Source: Neobacillus citreus
GTDB taxonomy: Bacteria; Bacillota; Bacilli; Bacillales; Cytobacillaceae
Length of the DNA stretch: 64,000 bases
Assembly (NCBI RefSeq): GCF_018343545.2
Contig: NZ_JAGYPE020000025.1
Span: 1-64,000 of the forward strand
Direction of reading: 5' to 3'
Of this stretch, positions 26,424-35,384 are shown piece by piece. Under the pieces are notes generated by a model that was given only the letters and a program-made list of their open reading frames with translations, was not told where the DNA came from and made no database searches. Made by a program: the position numbers and the translations under genes. The first letter of the stretch is position 1. Every line of letters starts with the position of its first letter.

Positions 26424-26536
26424 GATTTGCTCCTCCTTCAAAATGATGTTCCTATTAATTCTCATTATATAGCCTGTAAAAAAGACTGGCTGCAAAAACA
26501 TTGGCAATATTATTACAATTTCCAATTTGCGGGCAT

Positions 26537-27463
26537 TCACTTAATTGTGGAGTTTTTAAAGCTTCGCTTCGCAAAATGCCCGATTTCGCGAATGGCTTTA
26601 CGGGCCTCGGGCAGAACGCCACCGAAGATTTGCCAAACGTGCCACATTCCTTCCCATATCTTCAAGGTGACATCAACGCCAGCAAGCCGCGCCTTTGCTG
26701 CAAGCATTTCGGCATCACTTTGTAAAATTTCATGACTTCCCGCTTGGATAAACAATGGCGGTAAGTCGGTCAAATCAGCGAAAACAGGCGAAATCATTGG
26801 GTGATTTAGCGGTTTGGCACCTGCATACATGGCAGCTGCCTTTCTCACGGCTTCTGGGTTTAAATACGGGTCCAGCTTCCTGTTTTTCTCATAACTCTCT
26901 CCGCTGCTTGTTAAGTCCGCCCAAGGCGATAAACAAATAACTGCTGCCGGCAAGGGATCGTTTTGCTCCCTCAGTGTCAAGGCGGCGGCAATACTTAAGC
27001 CTGCACCTGCTGAATCGCCAGCAAAAATAATATTAGAAGATTCATAACCCCGGTCAAGCAGCCAATGGTATACTAAAACAGCATCTTCAATCGCCGCCGG
27101 GAATGGATGTTCAGGGGCAAGCCGATACTCCGGCAAGAGCACTTTGGCACCGGAAGCCTTGCCAATTCTCGCAGCCAACACACGGTGGGTATCTGCCGAC
27201 CCATATTCATATGCACCGCCGTGCAAATAAAGGATTACCTTCTTCTCCTTAGTATCAGTGAAGGAAAGCCATTCAGAATAGAGGCCGCCAATTTTGCAGG
27301 ATTCCCTAACACAGCCCTTTGGCAGCTGGCCAAGCTTGGCACCAAATTCATTGAACCTCTGCCGTGTTTCCTCCATCTCTGTTTTCCTGATTCCTTTTTT
27401 CGCCATTCTTTTTACTGATAGTTTTATCATTTTTTCGATTAATAAACTTTGAATGCTTGGCAT
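26537..27463 (-). CDS. Alpha/beta hydrolase of the hormone-sensitive-lipase type
   Basis: Predicted carboxylesterase of 308 aa. Oxyanion motif YLHGGAYEYGS, nucleophile GDSAGAGLSIA, acid in the AGSHEILQSDAE region and His in GMWHVWQIF. I chose ATG 27463; GTG 27466 and ATG 27472 are equally possible around the site GGGAGGGGG. No signal peptide. It lies upstream of the flavodoxin-domain gene (113 bases apart) on the same strand. Confidence 0.85.
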   Translation of the reverse strand: MPSIQSLLIEKMIKLSVKRMAKKGIRKTEMEETRQRFNEFGAKLGQLPKGCVRESCKIGGLYSEWLSFTDTKEKKVILYLHGGAYEYGSADTHRVLAARIGKASGAKVLLPEYRLAPEHPFPAAIEDAVLVYHWLLDRGYESSNIIFAGDSAGAGLSIAAALTLREQNDPLPAAVICLSPWADLTSSGESYEKNRKLDPYLNPEAVRKAAAMYAGAKPLNHPMISPVFADLTDLPPLFIQAGSHEILQSDAEMLAAKARLAGVDVTLKIWEGMWHVWQIFGGVLPEARKAIREIGHFAKRSFKNSTIK

Positions 27464-27639
27464 CACGGTCATCCCCCTCCCTAGACATTTATATACATTA
27501 TACTGAAAAAACTTAATTACATATATCTTCCAACACCAAAACATCCTAATTTTTTCATAAATATTGTAAAAATTCTGTAACAACCCAGTATCTTATTGTA
27601 CAATTGGATTAGCAGTAGTTACCAATTCGGAGGGTTTTT

Positions 27640-28947
27640 ATGAATCGACTTACCGACCATCTCATCATTATCTCATTCGACTGTCTTTCTGCTTTAGATT
27701 TTCCCATCATTAAAGAATTACCTCACTTTCAGACAATTCTTCAAAACGGGGCCTTGGTGGAAAATGTCGAGAGTATATACCCATCTGTCACCTACCCTTG
27801 CCATGCCACTATCGTAACGGGAAAATATCCGAACAGACACGGTGTCATTAATAATACCCTATTGCAGCCAGGACGCTTATCTCCTGATTGGAATTGGTTT
27901 CGGAGCTCCATTCGCGGAACCACCCTTTATGATGAAGTAAAAAAAGCAGGCATGACCACAGCTGCCTTACTATGGCCGGTTACCGGAAAGGCGGATATTG
28001 ATTATAACATGCCCGAGATCTTCGCAAACCGTCCATGGCAAAATCAAATTCTTGTATCTCTCACTAGCGGGACTCCCCGCTTCCAATGGGACCTCAATAA
28101 ACGGTATGGTCATCTCCGCAACGGCTTAAGCCAGCCGGAATTGGATGATTTTGTTTTAGAAGCAGCGGTGGATACGATTAAAACAAAGAAACCAAACCTA
28201 ATGCTAGTCCACTTTACAGACTTGGATTCCATGCGTCACTTCCATGGTTTTTCTTCAGATGAGGCGATTGCCGCCATCTACCGTCATCACAGCAGGCTTG
28301 GCAGAATCATGGAAGCACTTGAGGAGAGCGGCATCAAAGATAACTCCACTGTGGTTATACTCGGCGACCACAGCGCGTTAGATGAAACTAAGGCTGTACA
28401 CTTAAACGTACTTTTTAAAGAACACAATCTGATTACCACCAACTCTCGCGGAAAGCTGGTAAATTGGAAGGCATACTGCAAAAGCTGTGACGGTTCGGCA
28501 TATATTTATGTAAAAGATCCGTGTGACACCATTACTTATGAAAAAGTAAAATCCTTATTGTCAGAAATGATTCAGGACCCAACTTCGGGAATTGAACAGG
28601 TGCTTTCAGGCAGTCAGGCTGCCGAACGAGGTGCGGATGGGGAATGTGCCTTTATGATTGAAGCAAGCCTGGGGTATTACTTTTTAGAAGATTATGAGGG
28701 GGATTATATTAAAACCATTACAGCTGAAGATGTAAAGGCAGATAAAAAATATACCCTGGCTACTCACGGCTATTCTCCCGTAAAAGAGGCATATGGAACC
28801 ATCCTTATGGCGGCAGGAAAAGGGGTCCAATCAGTCACACTTCCATCCATCCGGCTTATTGATGAAGGGCCCACCTTCGCAAGATTACTTGGTGTCAGCT
28901 TAGGAGATACTGATGGAAGAGTAATTGAGGAGATATTGAAACGATAA
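27640..28947 (+). CDS. Type I phosphodiesterase / nucleotide pyrophosphatase family protein
   Basis: 435 aa of the alkaline-phosphatase superfamily. Metal ligands: FDCLSALD (first Asp), the nucleophile Thr in YPSVTYPCHATIVTGKYP, FTDLDSMRHFHG, and LGDHSALDETK. No signal peptide is visible, so a cytoplasmic hydrolase of a phosphodiester or nucleotide sugar is likely; the substrate is unknown. RBS CGGAGGG. It is followed after 23 bases by an MFS gene on the same strand, suggesting a two-gene operon. Confidence 0.85.
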   Translation: MNRLTDHLIIISFDCLSALDFPIIKELPHFQTILQNGALVENVESIYPSVTYPCHATIVTGKYPNRHGVINNTLLQPGRLSPDWNWFRSSIRGTTLYDEVKKAGMTTAALLWPVTGKADIDYNMPEIFANRPWQNQILVSLTSGTPRFQWDLNKRYGHLRNGLSQPELDDFVLEAAVDTIKTKKPNLMLVHFTDLDSMRHFHGFSSDEAIAAIYRHHSRLGRIMEALEESGIKDNSTVVILGDHSALDETKAVHLNVLFKEHNLITTNSRGKLVNWKAYCKSCDGSAYIYVKDPCDTITYEKVKSLLSEMIQDPTSGIEQVLSGSQAAERGADGECAFMIEASLGYYFLEDYEGDYIKTITAEDVKADKKYTLATHGYSPVKEAYGTILMAAGKGVQSVTLPSIRLIDEGPTFARLLGVSLGDTDGRVIEEILKR

Positions 28948-28970
28948 AAACTTAGTTAGGGGGAAAAAAT

Positions 28971-30245
28971 ATGAGCCGGATGACAAAGCAAGAAAAAAGC
29001 TGGGTTTTTTACGATTGGGCCAACTCCGCCTATTCTATCCTGATTACCACTGCTGTTTTTCCGTTATATTTCAAAGCAGCCGCCAAAGAGGCAGGACTTG
29101 CCGGTGCAACATCAACCGCCTATTGGGGCTATGCCAACTCTTTTGCGACACTATTAATCTCTATTTGTGCCCCCGTCCTTGGCAGCATTGCAGATTTCCG
29201 AGGGTTTAAGAAACGATTTTTCACCTTTTTCTTTGCTTTAGGAGTTATTTTTACTTTTTTGCTCGCCGTGGTTCCAAGCAGCCAGTGGATGATTCTTTTA
29301 ATCTGCTATATGGTTACGGTTATTGGCTTCGGCGGAACGAACATTTTCTATGATGCCTTTCTGGTTGATGTCACTACTGAAGAGCGGATGAACAAAATAT
29401 CCTCACGCGGTTTTGCGATGGGCTATATCGGCAGTACCATCCCGTTCATTATGGGAATTGCCCTGATCATTTTGGCCCAACAAAGCATTCTCCCATTGTC
29501 TGTCACCGTTGCCAGCCAAGTCGCTTTTGCCATCACCGCCTTATGGTGGGGACTATTCACGATTCCGATGTTAAAAAATGTAAATCAAGTTTATTACAAA
29601 GAACGCGTCCCAAACCCTGTTTCCAACGGCTTTAAACAGTTATTTATTACGTTTAAAAAAATTAAACTCTATCGCCCGTTATTTCTCTTTTTACTTGCCT
29701 ATTTCTTTTATATTGACGGGGTTAACACAATTATTACGATGTCAACCGCGTACGGATCGGATTTGGGGATTGATTCTACCAATCTGTTAATCATCCTGTT
29801 TGCCACCCAGGTGGTGGCCGCGCCGTTTGCCATTTTGTACGGCAAGCTTGCCGATCGGTTTAAGGGTAAGACGATGCTGCTCGTTGGCATTTTCGTTTAT
29901 ATCATCATTTGTACTTATGCCTATTTCTTAAAAACTGTTTTGGACTTTTGGATTCTGGCCATGCTTGTCGCCTCTTCTCAGGGCGGCATCCAAGCGCTCA
30001 GCCGCTCTTATTTCGCCAAATTGGTGCCGAAAGAAAGTGCCAACGAGTTCTTTGGATTTTACAGCATCTTTTATAAATTTGCAGCCATCCTTGGACCGTT
30101 TTTAGTCGGTTTTACTGCACAGATGACAGGAAACACCAACAGCGGTGTTTTTAGCTTAATTGTTTTGTTCATCATAGGTGGGATTATTTTAATGAGGGTA
30201 CCGGAATCAAATCAAGCTACACAATCAAATTCAATCACCCATTAA
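28971..30245 (+). CDS. MFS transporter, UMF1/Atg22-like family
   Basis: 424 aa with about 12 membrane helices. The family opening WVFYDWANSAYSILITTAVFPLYFK is clear, as is DAFLVDVTTEERMNKISSRGFAMGYIGS between helices. Family members are thought to export amino acids or similar molecules; the substrate here is unknown. RBS AGGGGG. Second gene of the unit with the phosphodiesterase-like gene. Confidence 0.88.
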   Translation: MSRMTKQEKSWVFYDWANSAYSILITTAVFPLYFKAAAKEAGLAGATSTAYWGYANSFATLLISICAPVLGSIADFRGFKKRFFTFFFALGVIFTFLLAVVPSSQWMILLICYMVTVIGFGGTNIFYDAFLVDVTTEERMNKISSRGFAMGYIGSTIPFIMGIALIILAQQSILPLSVTVASQVAFAITALWWGLFTIPMLKNVNQVYYKERVPNPVSNGFKQLFITFKKIKLYRPLFLFLLAYFFYIDGVNTIITMSTAYGSDLGIDSTNLLIILFATQVVAAPFAILYGKLADRFKGKTMLLVGIFVYIIICTYAYFLKTVLDFWILAMLVASSQGGIQALSRSYFAKLVPKESANEFFGFYSIFYKFAAILGPFLVGFTAQMTGNTNSGVFSLIVLFIIGGIILMRVPESNQATQSNSITH

Positions 30246-30251
30246 AAAGAC

Positions 30252-30284
30252 AAAACAGCGAAGTCATGTGCTTCGCTGTTTTTG
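30252..30284. terminator. Bidirectional terminator between convergent genes
   Basis: AAACAGCGAAG/CTTCGCTGTTT with T-rich sequence on both strands. It serves the MFS gene (+) and the PfkB kinase gene (-). Confidence 0.9.
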
Positions 30285-30285
30285 T

Positions 30286-31182
30286 TTACAATGCCCCCAT
30301 TTTCGTCGTTGCCCGCGCACCGATTTCATTAGCAAATCGGACAAATTCTTCTAATTGCAAATCATCTTGAGGAACACCATGATTATGAAAGCGGGATATA
30401 ATGGCTGCCATGAAGGCATCACCTGCCCCGGTGGTATCTACAGCTTTAACCTGCACACCCGGAATGAAAATGCTTCGTCCCTTATGTACGGCACAGGAGC
30501 CTTGCCCGCCCATCGTGATAAACAGAAACGGAATCCCCCATTCAGAGATAAGCCCCAGACCTTCCTCCAGGTTATTTGTTTCTGTTAAAAAGAATAATTC
30601 ATCTTCAGCCATTTTAACGATATCGGCTTGTTTGGCAAAAGAAATGACAGTCTTCCGGCATTTCTTTTCGCTTTCCCAACGCTGCAGGCGAATATTTGTA
30701 TCAAATGCCGTCAGCAACTCCCGTTTGCGGGCATATTCGAGTGCCTGGCGTGTCGTTTCCCTTGCTATATCATGAAAAAGTGTCCCGGAACCGAAATAAA
30801 AGAGTTTCCCCTGCTGAAACAATTCTTCAGGAAGATCATTGCTGGTCAGAAGTAAATCTGGAGTTGGGTTATTATAGGAATGAAACTGTCTCTCACCTGA
30901 TTGATTTATATGTACCTTGACACTACAGATTCTTTTTTCAGGCGAACGGACACAATAATCGACGTTCACTTTCTCTTTTACAAGCTCCATCTCCACAAAA
31001 GCACTCTCTTCGTCCGTTCCAAGTTTCGTTAAGTAATAAGAAAGCACCCCTATCCTGCTTGTCCAAACAGCGGTATTTACCGTCGCCCCGCCGGGAAACT
31101 GGTGAAATATTGTATTAGTTGAATCCTTTGATATGTAATCAATAAACGCATCCCCGAGGGATATCACACCTTGCCTGCTCAA
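30286..31182 (-). CDS. PfkB-family sugar kinase (fructokinase-like)
   Basis: 298 aa ribokinase-fold kinase. Substrate site VISLGDAFIDY and FPGGATVNTAVWTSRIG; ATP/anion hole DTTGAGDAFMAAII with the catalytic Asp. I chose TTG 31182, because AGAGGTG lies upstream; the ATG at 31215 has no site. The resemblance is greatest to fructokinases, but the exact sugar is unclear. It is a single gene. Confidence 0.85.
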   Translation of the reverse strand: MSRQGVISLGDAFIDYISKDSTNTIFHQFPGGATVNTAVWTSRIGVLSYYLTKLGTDEESAFVEMELVKEKVNVDYCVRSPEKRICSVKVHINQSGERQFHSYNNPTPDLLLTSNDLPEELFQQGKLFYFGSGTLFHDIARETTRQALEYARKRELLTAFDTNIRLQRWESEKKCRKTVISFAKQADIVKMAEDELFFLTETNNLEEGLGLISEWGIPFLFITMGGQGSCAVHKGRSIFIPGVQVKAVDTTGAGDAFMAAIISRFHNHGVPQDDLQLEEFVRFANEIGARATTKMGAL

Positions 31183-31254
31183 AGCTGCACCTCTTTTCAA
31201 AGCTTTAACTATCATTCTACCACAGCTATTTTTATAAAAGAATTTACCCTTTGT

Positions 31255-31284
31255 AAAAAGAAAACACCCAAGCTAATCTGGGTG
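31255..31284 (-). terminator. Terminator after copZ
   Basis: CACCCA/TGGGTG hairpin (31265-31284), then TTTTCTTTTT on the minus strand. Confidence 0.8.
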
Positions 31285-31294
31285 CCAATCATCA

Positions 31295-31501
31295 TTATTC
31301 TACATCGTATCCTTGATCGTCAATTGTTTCTTTAATCGTGCTGAGGGATACTATGCTTGGATCAAACACAACATCAACTTGACCTTTTTCCAGCTTAACG
31401 AAAACATTTTTTACGCCATCCAATTTCCCGACGCTTCCTTCCACCGCTTTGACACAATGGCCGCAAGACATACCGCTTACATTTAATGTTACATTTTCCA
31501 T
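31295..31501 (-). CDS. copZ: Copper chaperone CopZ
   Basis: 68-aa heavy-metal-associated domain. Cu(I)-binding GMSCGHC is at residues 10-16, and GYDVE is at the end. It would hand Cu(I) to CopA, but only a remnant of copA remains next to it. RBS CGGAGG. It follows csoR by 14 bases, so one transcript under CsoR is likely. Confidence 0.95.
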   Translation of the reverse strand: MENVTLNVSGMSCGHCVKAVEGSVGKLDGVKNVFVKLEKGQVDVVFDPSIVSLSTIKETIDDQGYDVE

Positions 31502-31515
31502 TTTTTATTCCTCCG

Positions 31516-31854
31516 TTATTTTTTCATTAATTTTTGTACGGTTACAAGAACCTCATCAATCACGTCAAAATCGCCTTCCTGAATCCGTTCCACCACACAG
31601 CTCTTCATATGGCCTTCGAGCAGGATTTTCGCTACACTATTTAAAGCCGACTGCGTGGCGGCAATTTGGTTGATCACTTCATCACAGTACGTGTCTTTTT
31701 CAATTAACCCTTTAATGCCGCGAATCTGGCCTTCAATTCTATTCAGCCTTGTCACAAGATTGCTTTTTACCTTATCAGAATGGTGACTCTTGCGGTGATT
31801 TTCCTCGGTATGGCAGCAGGATTCATCCATTATTTCCTTTTCATTCATTGACAT
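31516..31854 (-). CDS. csoR: Copper-sensing repressor CsoR
   Basis: 112-aa helical metal-sensing repressor. The Cu ligands C-H-C are seen in TYCDEV and EGHMKSC. The N-terminal extension holds further His and Cys residues (CCHTEENHRKSHHS). The core RLNRIEGQIRGIKGLIEKD is typical. It should repress copZ, csoR and any intact copA until Cu(I) binds. RBS GGGAGG. A GC-rich operator-like site lies upstream. Confidence 0.93.
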   Translation of the reverse strand: MSMNEKEIMDESCCHTEENHRKSHHSDKVKSNLVTRLNRIEGQIRGIKGLIEKDTYCDEVINQIAATQSALNSVAKILLEGHMKSCVVERIQEGDFDVIDEVLVTVQKLMKK

Positions 31855-31877
31855 TTGACCCGCCTCCCTTTTTGCTA

Positions 31878-31902
31878 ATTATATCATACCCCCCTACCGT
31901 AA
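31878..31902 (-). promoter_or_regulatory. csoR promoter with CsoR-operator-like G-tract
   Basis: On the minus strand TACGGTAGGGGGGTA (31902-31887) precedes TATAAT (31883-31878). A G/C tract flanked by TACC/GGTA is typical of CsoR operators. The -35 is weak. Confidence 0.5.
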
Positions 31903-31991
31903 ATCGATGAGTACAACAAGTAATTTTAGTTAAAATGGTAAGATTATTGGTTAGGAGCCAAGTTTCCCGCCACCTCCATTTCTATTAGTAG

Positions 31992-32213
31992 TTAAAGCTT
32001 CACTCTTTGTAAACGCAGTGCGTTTAATACGACTGAAACAGAACTAAATGCCATAGCAGTTCCGGCAAGCCATGGGACTAGAAAGCCGATTGCGGCAATT
32101 GGAATCCCCAATGTATTATATCCAAATGCCCAGAATAGATTTTGTTTAATGCTTTGAATTGTCTTTTTACTTATAAAGATGGCATCGACGATACTGTTTA
32201 GGTCGGTAAGGAC
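31992..32213 (-). pseudogene. copA: C-terminal remnant of copper-exporting P-type ATPase copA
   Basis: Too short to be a whole gene. The minus strand encodes about 73 residues ending at TAA 31992-31994: [15 protein letters not shown], then [32 protein letters not shown] and [12 protein letters not shown]. This is the known end of CopA, including the last two membrane helices. There is no start codon or ribosome site. The frame runs into a palindromic tandem array. About 90 percent of the gene is gone, including the catalytic DKTGT. It lies next to csoR-copZ, its expected partners. Confidence 0.88.
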
Positions 32214-32480
32214 AACATCATAACGACCGGGACTTGTTCGTTTAAGTTTTGAGGTTGTTATAACCCCACCATAACGCCTGGGGCCTTGTTTTTTTCGGTC
32301 GTTCGGGCGTTATAAACCCGTCATAACGACCGAATCCTTCTTTCCTTTAATCGTTTGGTCGTTATGAACCCACTCATAACGACCGAATCCTTCTCTCCTT
32401 TAACCGTTCGGGGGTTATAAACCCATATAACGACCGAATCCTTCTTCCCTTTAACCGTTCGGGCGTTATGAACCATATAT
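32208..32480. repeat. Tandem array of about 52-bp palindromic units in the copA remnant
   Basis: Three clear units at 32300-32351, 32352-32404 and 32405-32455, a partial one to 32480, and two degenerate ones before. Each unit has an inverted repeat (GTCGTTATGA ... TCATAACGAC) then GAATCCTTC and CCTTTAA. A 60-codon frame on the minus strand merely repeats TVKGKKDSVV and is not a gene. The interval 31855-32539 holds this, the csoR promoter, the copA remnant and a terminator. Confidence 0.85.
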
Positions 32481-32484
32481 ATTA

Positions 32485-32528
32485 GAAAAAAGCTGCAGAT
32501 CACCGCAAAAACCAGTAATCAACAGCTT
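32485..32528 (-). terminator. Terminator of the CocE-type hydrolase gene
   Basis: AAGCTG and CAGCTT arms (32521-32528 and 32490-32497) with an inner GAT/ATC pairing, then TTTTTTC on the minus strand. Confidence 0.65.
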
Positions 32529-32539
32529 ATTAAAAAGAT

Positions 32540-34360
32540 TTATTTTACTATTGGTAAGGTCACATATGAAGGATATTGGCTGTTATGCATAATAGTAACC
32601 ACACCGCCTAATTGATTAAGCAGCATCGGTGTCGTTGATAACGAATGCGGGAAGTCACTTGGCCCCACGCTGACCCGTAGGCGGTGCCCATCTTTAATCT
32701 GTGCATTGGTCGGAAAAATCTCGATGTTTAATTCCATAACCTTGCCTGGTACCACCGCCTGAACCGCTTCCGTCGTAAATGGATGCCATGGCTGAATATT
32801 TTCGCCATTTAAAAAGCGGCTCTTTGACTTATCTACAGCACGATGCGAAGCAGCGAGCCAGCCGGCGGTCAATTCGCTTGAGGTGCCATCCGGAGCCACA
32901 TCTGTTACACGAACAGATAGGACTGCTTCTTTAGCGGTTGTACTTACATAAATTCTTGCAGCAATCGGACCGGAAATTCTCACGTCCTGATTAACCGGAG
33001 GTGTTGTGTAGGTGACTTCTGTAGTCTCGGTTAAGCGATTATCCTTTGTGCATGGAAAGACCCCCAATATTCCCATCGTCCATTGGCTGGCACTGCCAGA
33101 GCAAATCCCGTTCACTGGCTGCTGCAGCATGAAATCGGAGCCTTCAATCATGGAAGGAGTATCCTTTGTCAGTAGGTTCCCGGAACGAAGATAATATTTT
33201 TCAGCCTGTGCCTTGGCATGCGGCCAGCCTGGCTGCACTGCAAAGTGACCATCGCCTAACACAAATTGCGTTACATCAGGAATCCCTTCCACATCCACAT
33301 TCATGCCCTTCACATATTTGTCGAACCATTTTAAGGTAATTTGGTCTAAAGTTGGAACATTATCCGCCGGTAATCCGCTTCCAAAATCTCCATGCGTCCA
33401 ATTACCGATCAACAGCTTCGTTTTGACCCCATTTGCCTTCAACTTTTCAAATAGTAAAGGTTCACCCCGTTGAAAAATATCATGGAGGCCGCCGGTTATA
33501 AATGCCGGCACCTTTACTTTATCTGCGACTAATAGAGGCGAACGCTGCCAAGAAAATGGCCCATCATAGGCAACTTCCCCGCCTGCAAGAGCGGATGTTA
33601 ACGTATTTGTCTGAAAACCGGAGATTTGCCCTGCATGGTTAATAAGAACTCCTGCTGCCTGAACAGGATCTGTCAATGTGTAGCTTGGCGGCAATAAACC
33701 CGTACCAGTGACTAGCCCCAGCCACAGAGGGATAAACCCGGTATTGACCAGACCGCCTGACATCACGATATCCCGGTAGCTGTCTCCCATCGGCACAATT
33801 GGGAACATCGCAGCCAAGCCTTTGGGCTGCTGGGCTGCCGTAAAGAATTGGTTAATCGCCATATAGGAAGCCCCGTATAAGCCAACCTTGCCGCTTGACC
33901 ACGCCTGACTGGCCGCCCATTCCACAAGCTCCTTTCCGTCCTGCTGTTCAGCAATCCCAAATGATTCCCATGTGCCCTGCGAACTACCTGTCCCACGGAC
34001 ATCTACCACTACCTGGACATAGCCGCGTTTAACAAAATATTCATTAACGCCATTAACATTTTTATTGTATGGCGTCTGAGTCAAAATAACTGGAAATGGC
34101 CCCGGTCCGTCTGGCCGATAAACATCGGCAGTCAATATGACGCCATCCCTCATTGTAATGAAAACATCTTTTTCTGTAATGTAGCTTTGATACTCCTCAG
34201 ATCTGTCGTAGCTTTCCCACTTTTTATTAGTAGTTGTGTCTATGGATGTTGTTTGGGTTTCCTCGCCTATTGAAGTGCCAGTTAAGGAAAATGCGGTTGA
34301 AAAAATAAAACCAAGCATTACTAACAGAATGCCGCCGGCCTGAAACCGTTTCTTGTGCAT
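32540..34360 (-). CDS. Secreted CocE/NonD-family hydrolase (X-Pro dipeptidyl-peptidase type)
   Basis: 606 aa. The signal peptide MHKKRFQAGGILLVMLGFIF (residues 1-20, cleaved near 30) suggests export. The alpha/beta-hydrolase core has the nucleophile in GLYGASYMAINQ, the acid in ITGGLHDIFQRG and the His in GNWTHGDFG. The last 220 residues form the beta-rich X-Pro dipeptidyl-peptidase C-terminal domain. Start ATG 34360 follows GGGGGG; the longer frame to 34498 lacks a site. Likely an exported peptidase or esterase; substrate unknown. Confidence 0.88.
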   Translation of the reverse strand: MHKKRFQAGGILLVMLGFIFSTAFSLTGTSIGEETQTTSIDTTTNKKWESYDRSEEYQSYITEKDVFITMRDGVILTADVYRPDGPGPFPVILTQTPYNKNVNGVNEYFVKRGYVQVVVDVRGTGSSQGTWESFGIAEQQDGKELVEWAASQAWSSGKVGLYGASYMAINQFFTAAQQPKGLAAMFPIVPMGDSYRDIVMSGGLVNTGFIPLWLGLVTGTGLLPPSYTLTDPVQAAGVLINHAGQISGFQTNTLTSALAGGEVAYDGPFSWQRSPLLVADKVKVPAFITGGLHDIFQRGEPLLFEKLKANGVKTKLLIGNWTHGDFGSGLPADNVPTLDQITLKWFDKYVKGMNVDVEGIPDVTQFVLGDGHFAVQPGWPHAKAQAEKYYLRSGNLLTKDTPSMIEGSDFMLQQPVNGICSGSASQWTMGILGVFPCTKDNRLTETTEVTYTTPPVNQDVRISGPIAARIYVSTTAKEAVLSVRVTDVAPDGTSSELTAGWLAASHRAVDKSKSRFLNGENIQPWHPFTTEAVQAVVPGKVMELNIEIFPTNAQIKDGHRLRVSVGPSDFPHSLSTTPMLLNQLGGVVTIMHNSQYPSYVTLPIVK

Positions 34361-34518
34361 ATTTAACCCCCCATTCTGAATTTTCTTACTCTTATAGTGT
34401 AAGTCATCAGAATGATGAAAAAAATAATACATCCTTACTATCAACCTAATACAAGTTGCGTATTTTTGGAAAATCAGTGGAAAACAAGGTTTAATCAAGA
34501 GGATATTGGAGGGATTGT

Positions 34519-34623
34519 ATGAATCAGCAGGTTCAGGGAACAGGAGGCCATCTCAGTCCTAAATATAACAAGATTTCCCACTTTACGGGCTTTGTCGAAA
34601 AAAACTGTTCAATGGTAAGATGA
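34519..34623 (+). CDS. Possible small protein, 34 aa
   Basis: A short frame with ATG 34519 preceded by GGAGG (34507-34511) at good spacing. It begins MNQQVQGTGGHLSPKYNK and ends CSMVR. No family recognised. It could be a leader ahead of the next small frame. Translation is supported only by the ribosome site. Confidence 0.35.
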   Translation: MNQQVQGTGGHLSPKYNKISHFTGFVEKNCSMVR

Positions 34624-34652
34624 AAACCTAATAACTAAAGGAGGGTTTTAAC

Positions 34653-34838
34653 ATCCAACATTTACGTTTGAAGTACACGAGTGAAATGGAGAAAGCACTT
34701 CTTAATGCCCATGGTGTTTGTTATAAGGTTTATTGCCGGAATCATGACATACGGATATTAGTTGAAAAAAGACGGGAACAGGATTATATTACATCACAAA
34801 TGATGCTTGCCGATATTGGACGCAAATTTCATACTTAA
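34653..34838 (+). CDS. Possible small protein with a non-canonical AUC start
   Basis: A 61-codon open frame with no ATG at its head. AAAGGAGGG (34637-34645) stands seven to eight bases before ATC 34653, exactly where a start is expected. The first in-frame ATG is codon 12 and a TTG is codon 6, both poorly spaced. The peptide is basic and well mixed (LKYTSEMEKALLNAHGV, YCRNHDIRILVEKRR, MMLADIGRKFHT), which looks like a real protein rather than noise. Function unknown. It may be a true AUC start, or a damaged ATG. Confidence 0.45.
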   Translation: MQHLRLKYTSEMEKALLNAHGVCYKVYCRNHDIRILVEKRREQDYITSQMMLADIGRKFHT

Positions 34839-34842
34839 CTCT

Positions 34843-34890
34843 AAAAAAAGGTGTCAGGCTGTCTTTCATGAAAGTACCTGGCACCTTTTT
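34843..34890. repeat. Dispersed repeat, copy F, acting as a bidirectional terminator
   Basis: AAAAAGGTGTCAGG and CCTGGCACCTTTTT form a hairpin with one mismatch, CTTTCATGAAAG inside. It lies 5 bases after the small-gene stop and 6 bases from the CBS gene stop. Confidence 0.75.
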
Positions 34891-34895
34891 ATTCT

Positions 34896-35363
34896 TCAAT
34901 CCATCTCATCAATAATGGTTTGTTGGATGCTTCGAATCACATCTCCCCTGCTGAGGACACCGATTACACGATTATTACCGTTTAACACAGGCAATTTTTT
35001 AAAATGGTGCTTGGATAAGAGGGAGACAACTTTTTTCATATCATCATCAGGATGAACAGTGACAATCCCATTTGTTTTGGCAATCTTTATGATTTCCCTT
35101 CCCGCCATTTCACTCAAGCGGCTTTCTAAATCCTCCTCGGCGATATAAGTCATAAAGGTAAAATAATTATAAATTTGCCGATCAATGGGTTTAATAGCTC
35201 TTAAGATATCCCCATCTGTTACAATGCCGCATAATTTACCCTCGCCATTCACAACAGGCATGCCGCCAATTTTTTTTTCTACAAAAATTTTCATAACATC
35301 CTTAATAGTATCAGTTGGTTTTGCTGTAATGACATTCATTATCATAAAATCTCTTACCTTCAT
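34896..35363 (-). CDS. CBS-domain pair protein
   Basis: 155 aa, two CBS motifs and nothing else: residues about 1-60 (MIMNVITAKPTDTIKDVMKIF, GGMPVVNGEGKLCGIVTDGDILRA) and 85-150 (GIVTVHPDDDMKKVVSLLSKHHFKKLPVLN, VIGVLSRGDVIRSI). Such pairs bind adenine nucleotides and regulate partners, not identifiable here. RBS GAGTGGTG. Just downstream of the tetR gene, 21 bases apart, so both are possibly one transcript. Confidence 0.88.
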   Translation of the reverse strand: MKVRDFMIMNVITAKPTDTIKDVMKIFVEKKIGGMPVVNGEGKLCGIVTDGDILRAIKPIDRQIYNYFTFMTYIAEEDLESRLSEMAGREIIKIAKTNGIVTVHPDDDMKKVVSLLSKHHFKKLPVLNGNNRVIGVLSRGDVIRSIQQTIIDEMD

Positions 35364-35384
35364 CGCTAGTCACCACTCTTTAGT

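Noticed and set aside
32208..32480. Regular repeats that might be a CRISPR array
   Set aside because: Units are directly joined and similar over their whole length; there are no unique spacers and no cas genes.
32321..32503. 60-codon minus-strand frame with repeated TVKGKKDSVV
   Set aside because: It is only the translation of the 52-bp tandem array and has no ribosome site.
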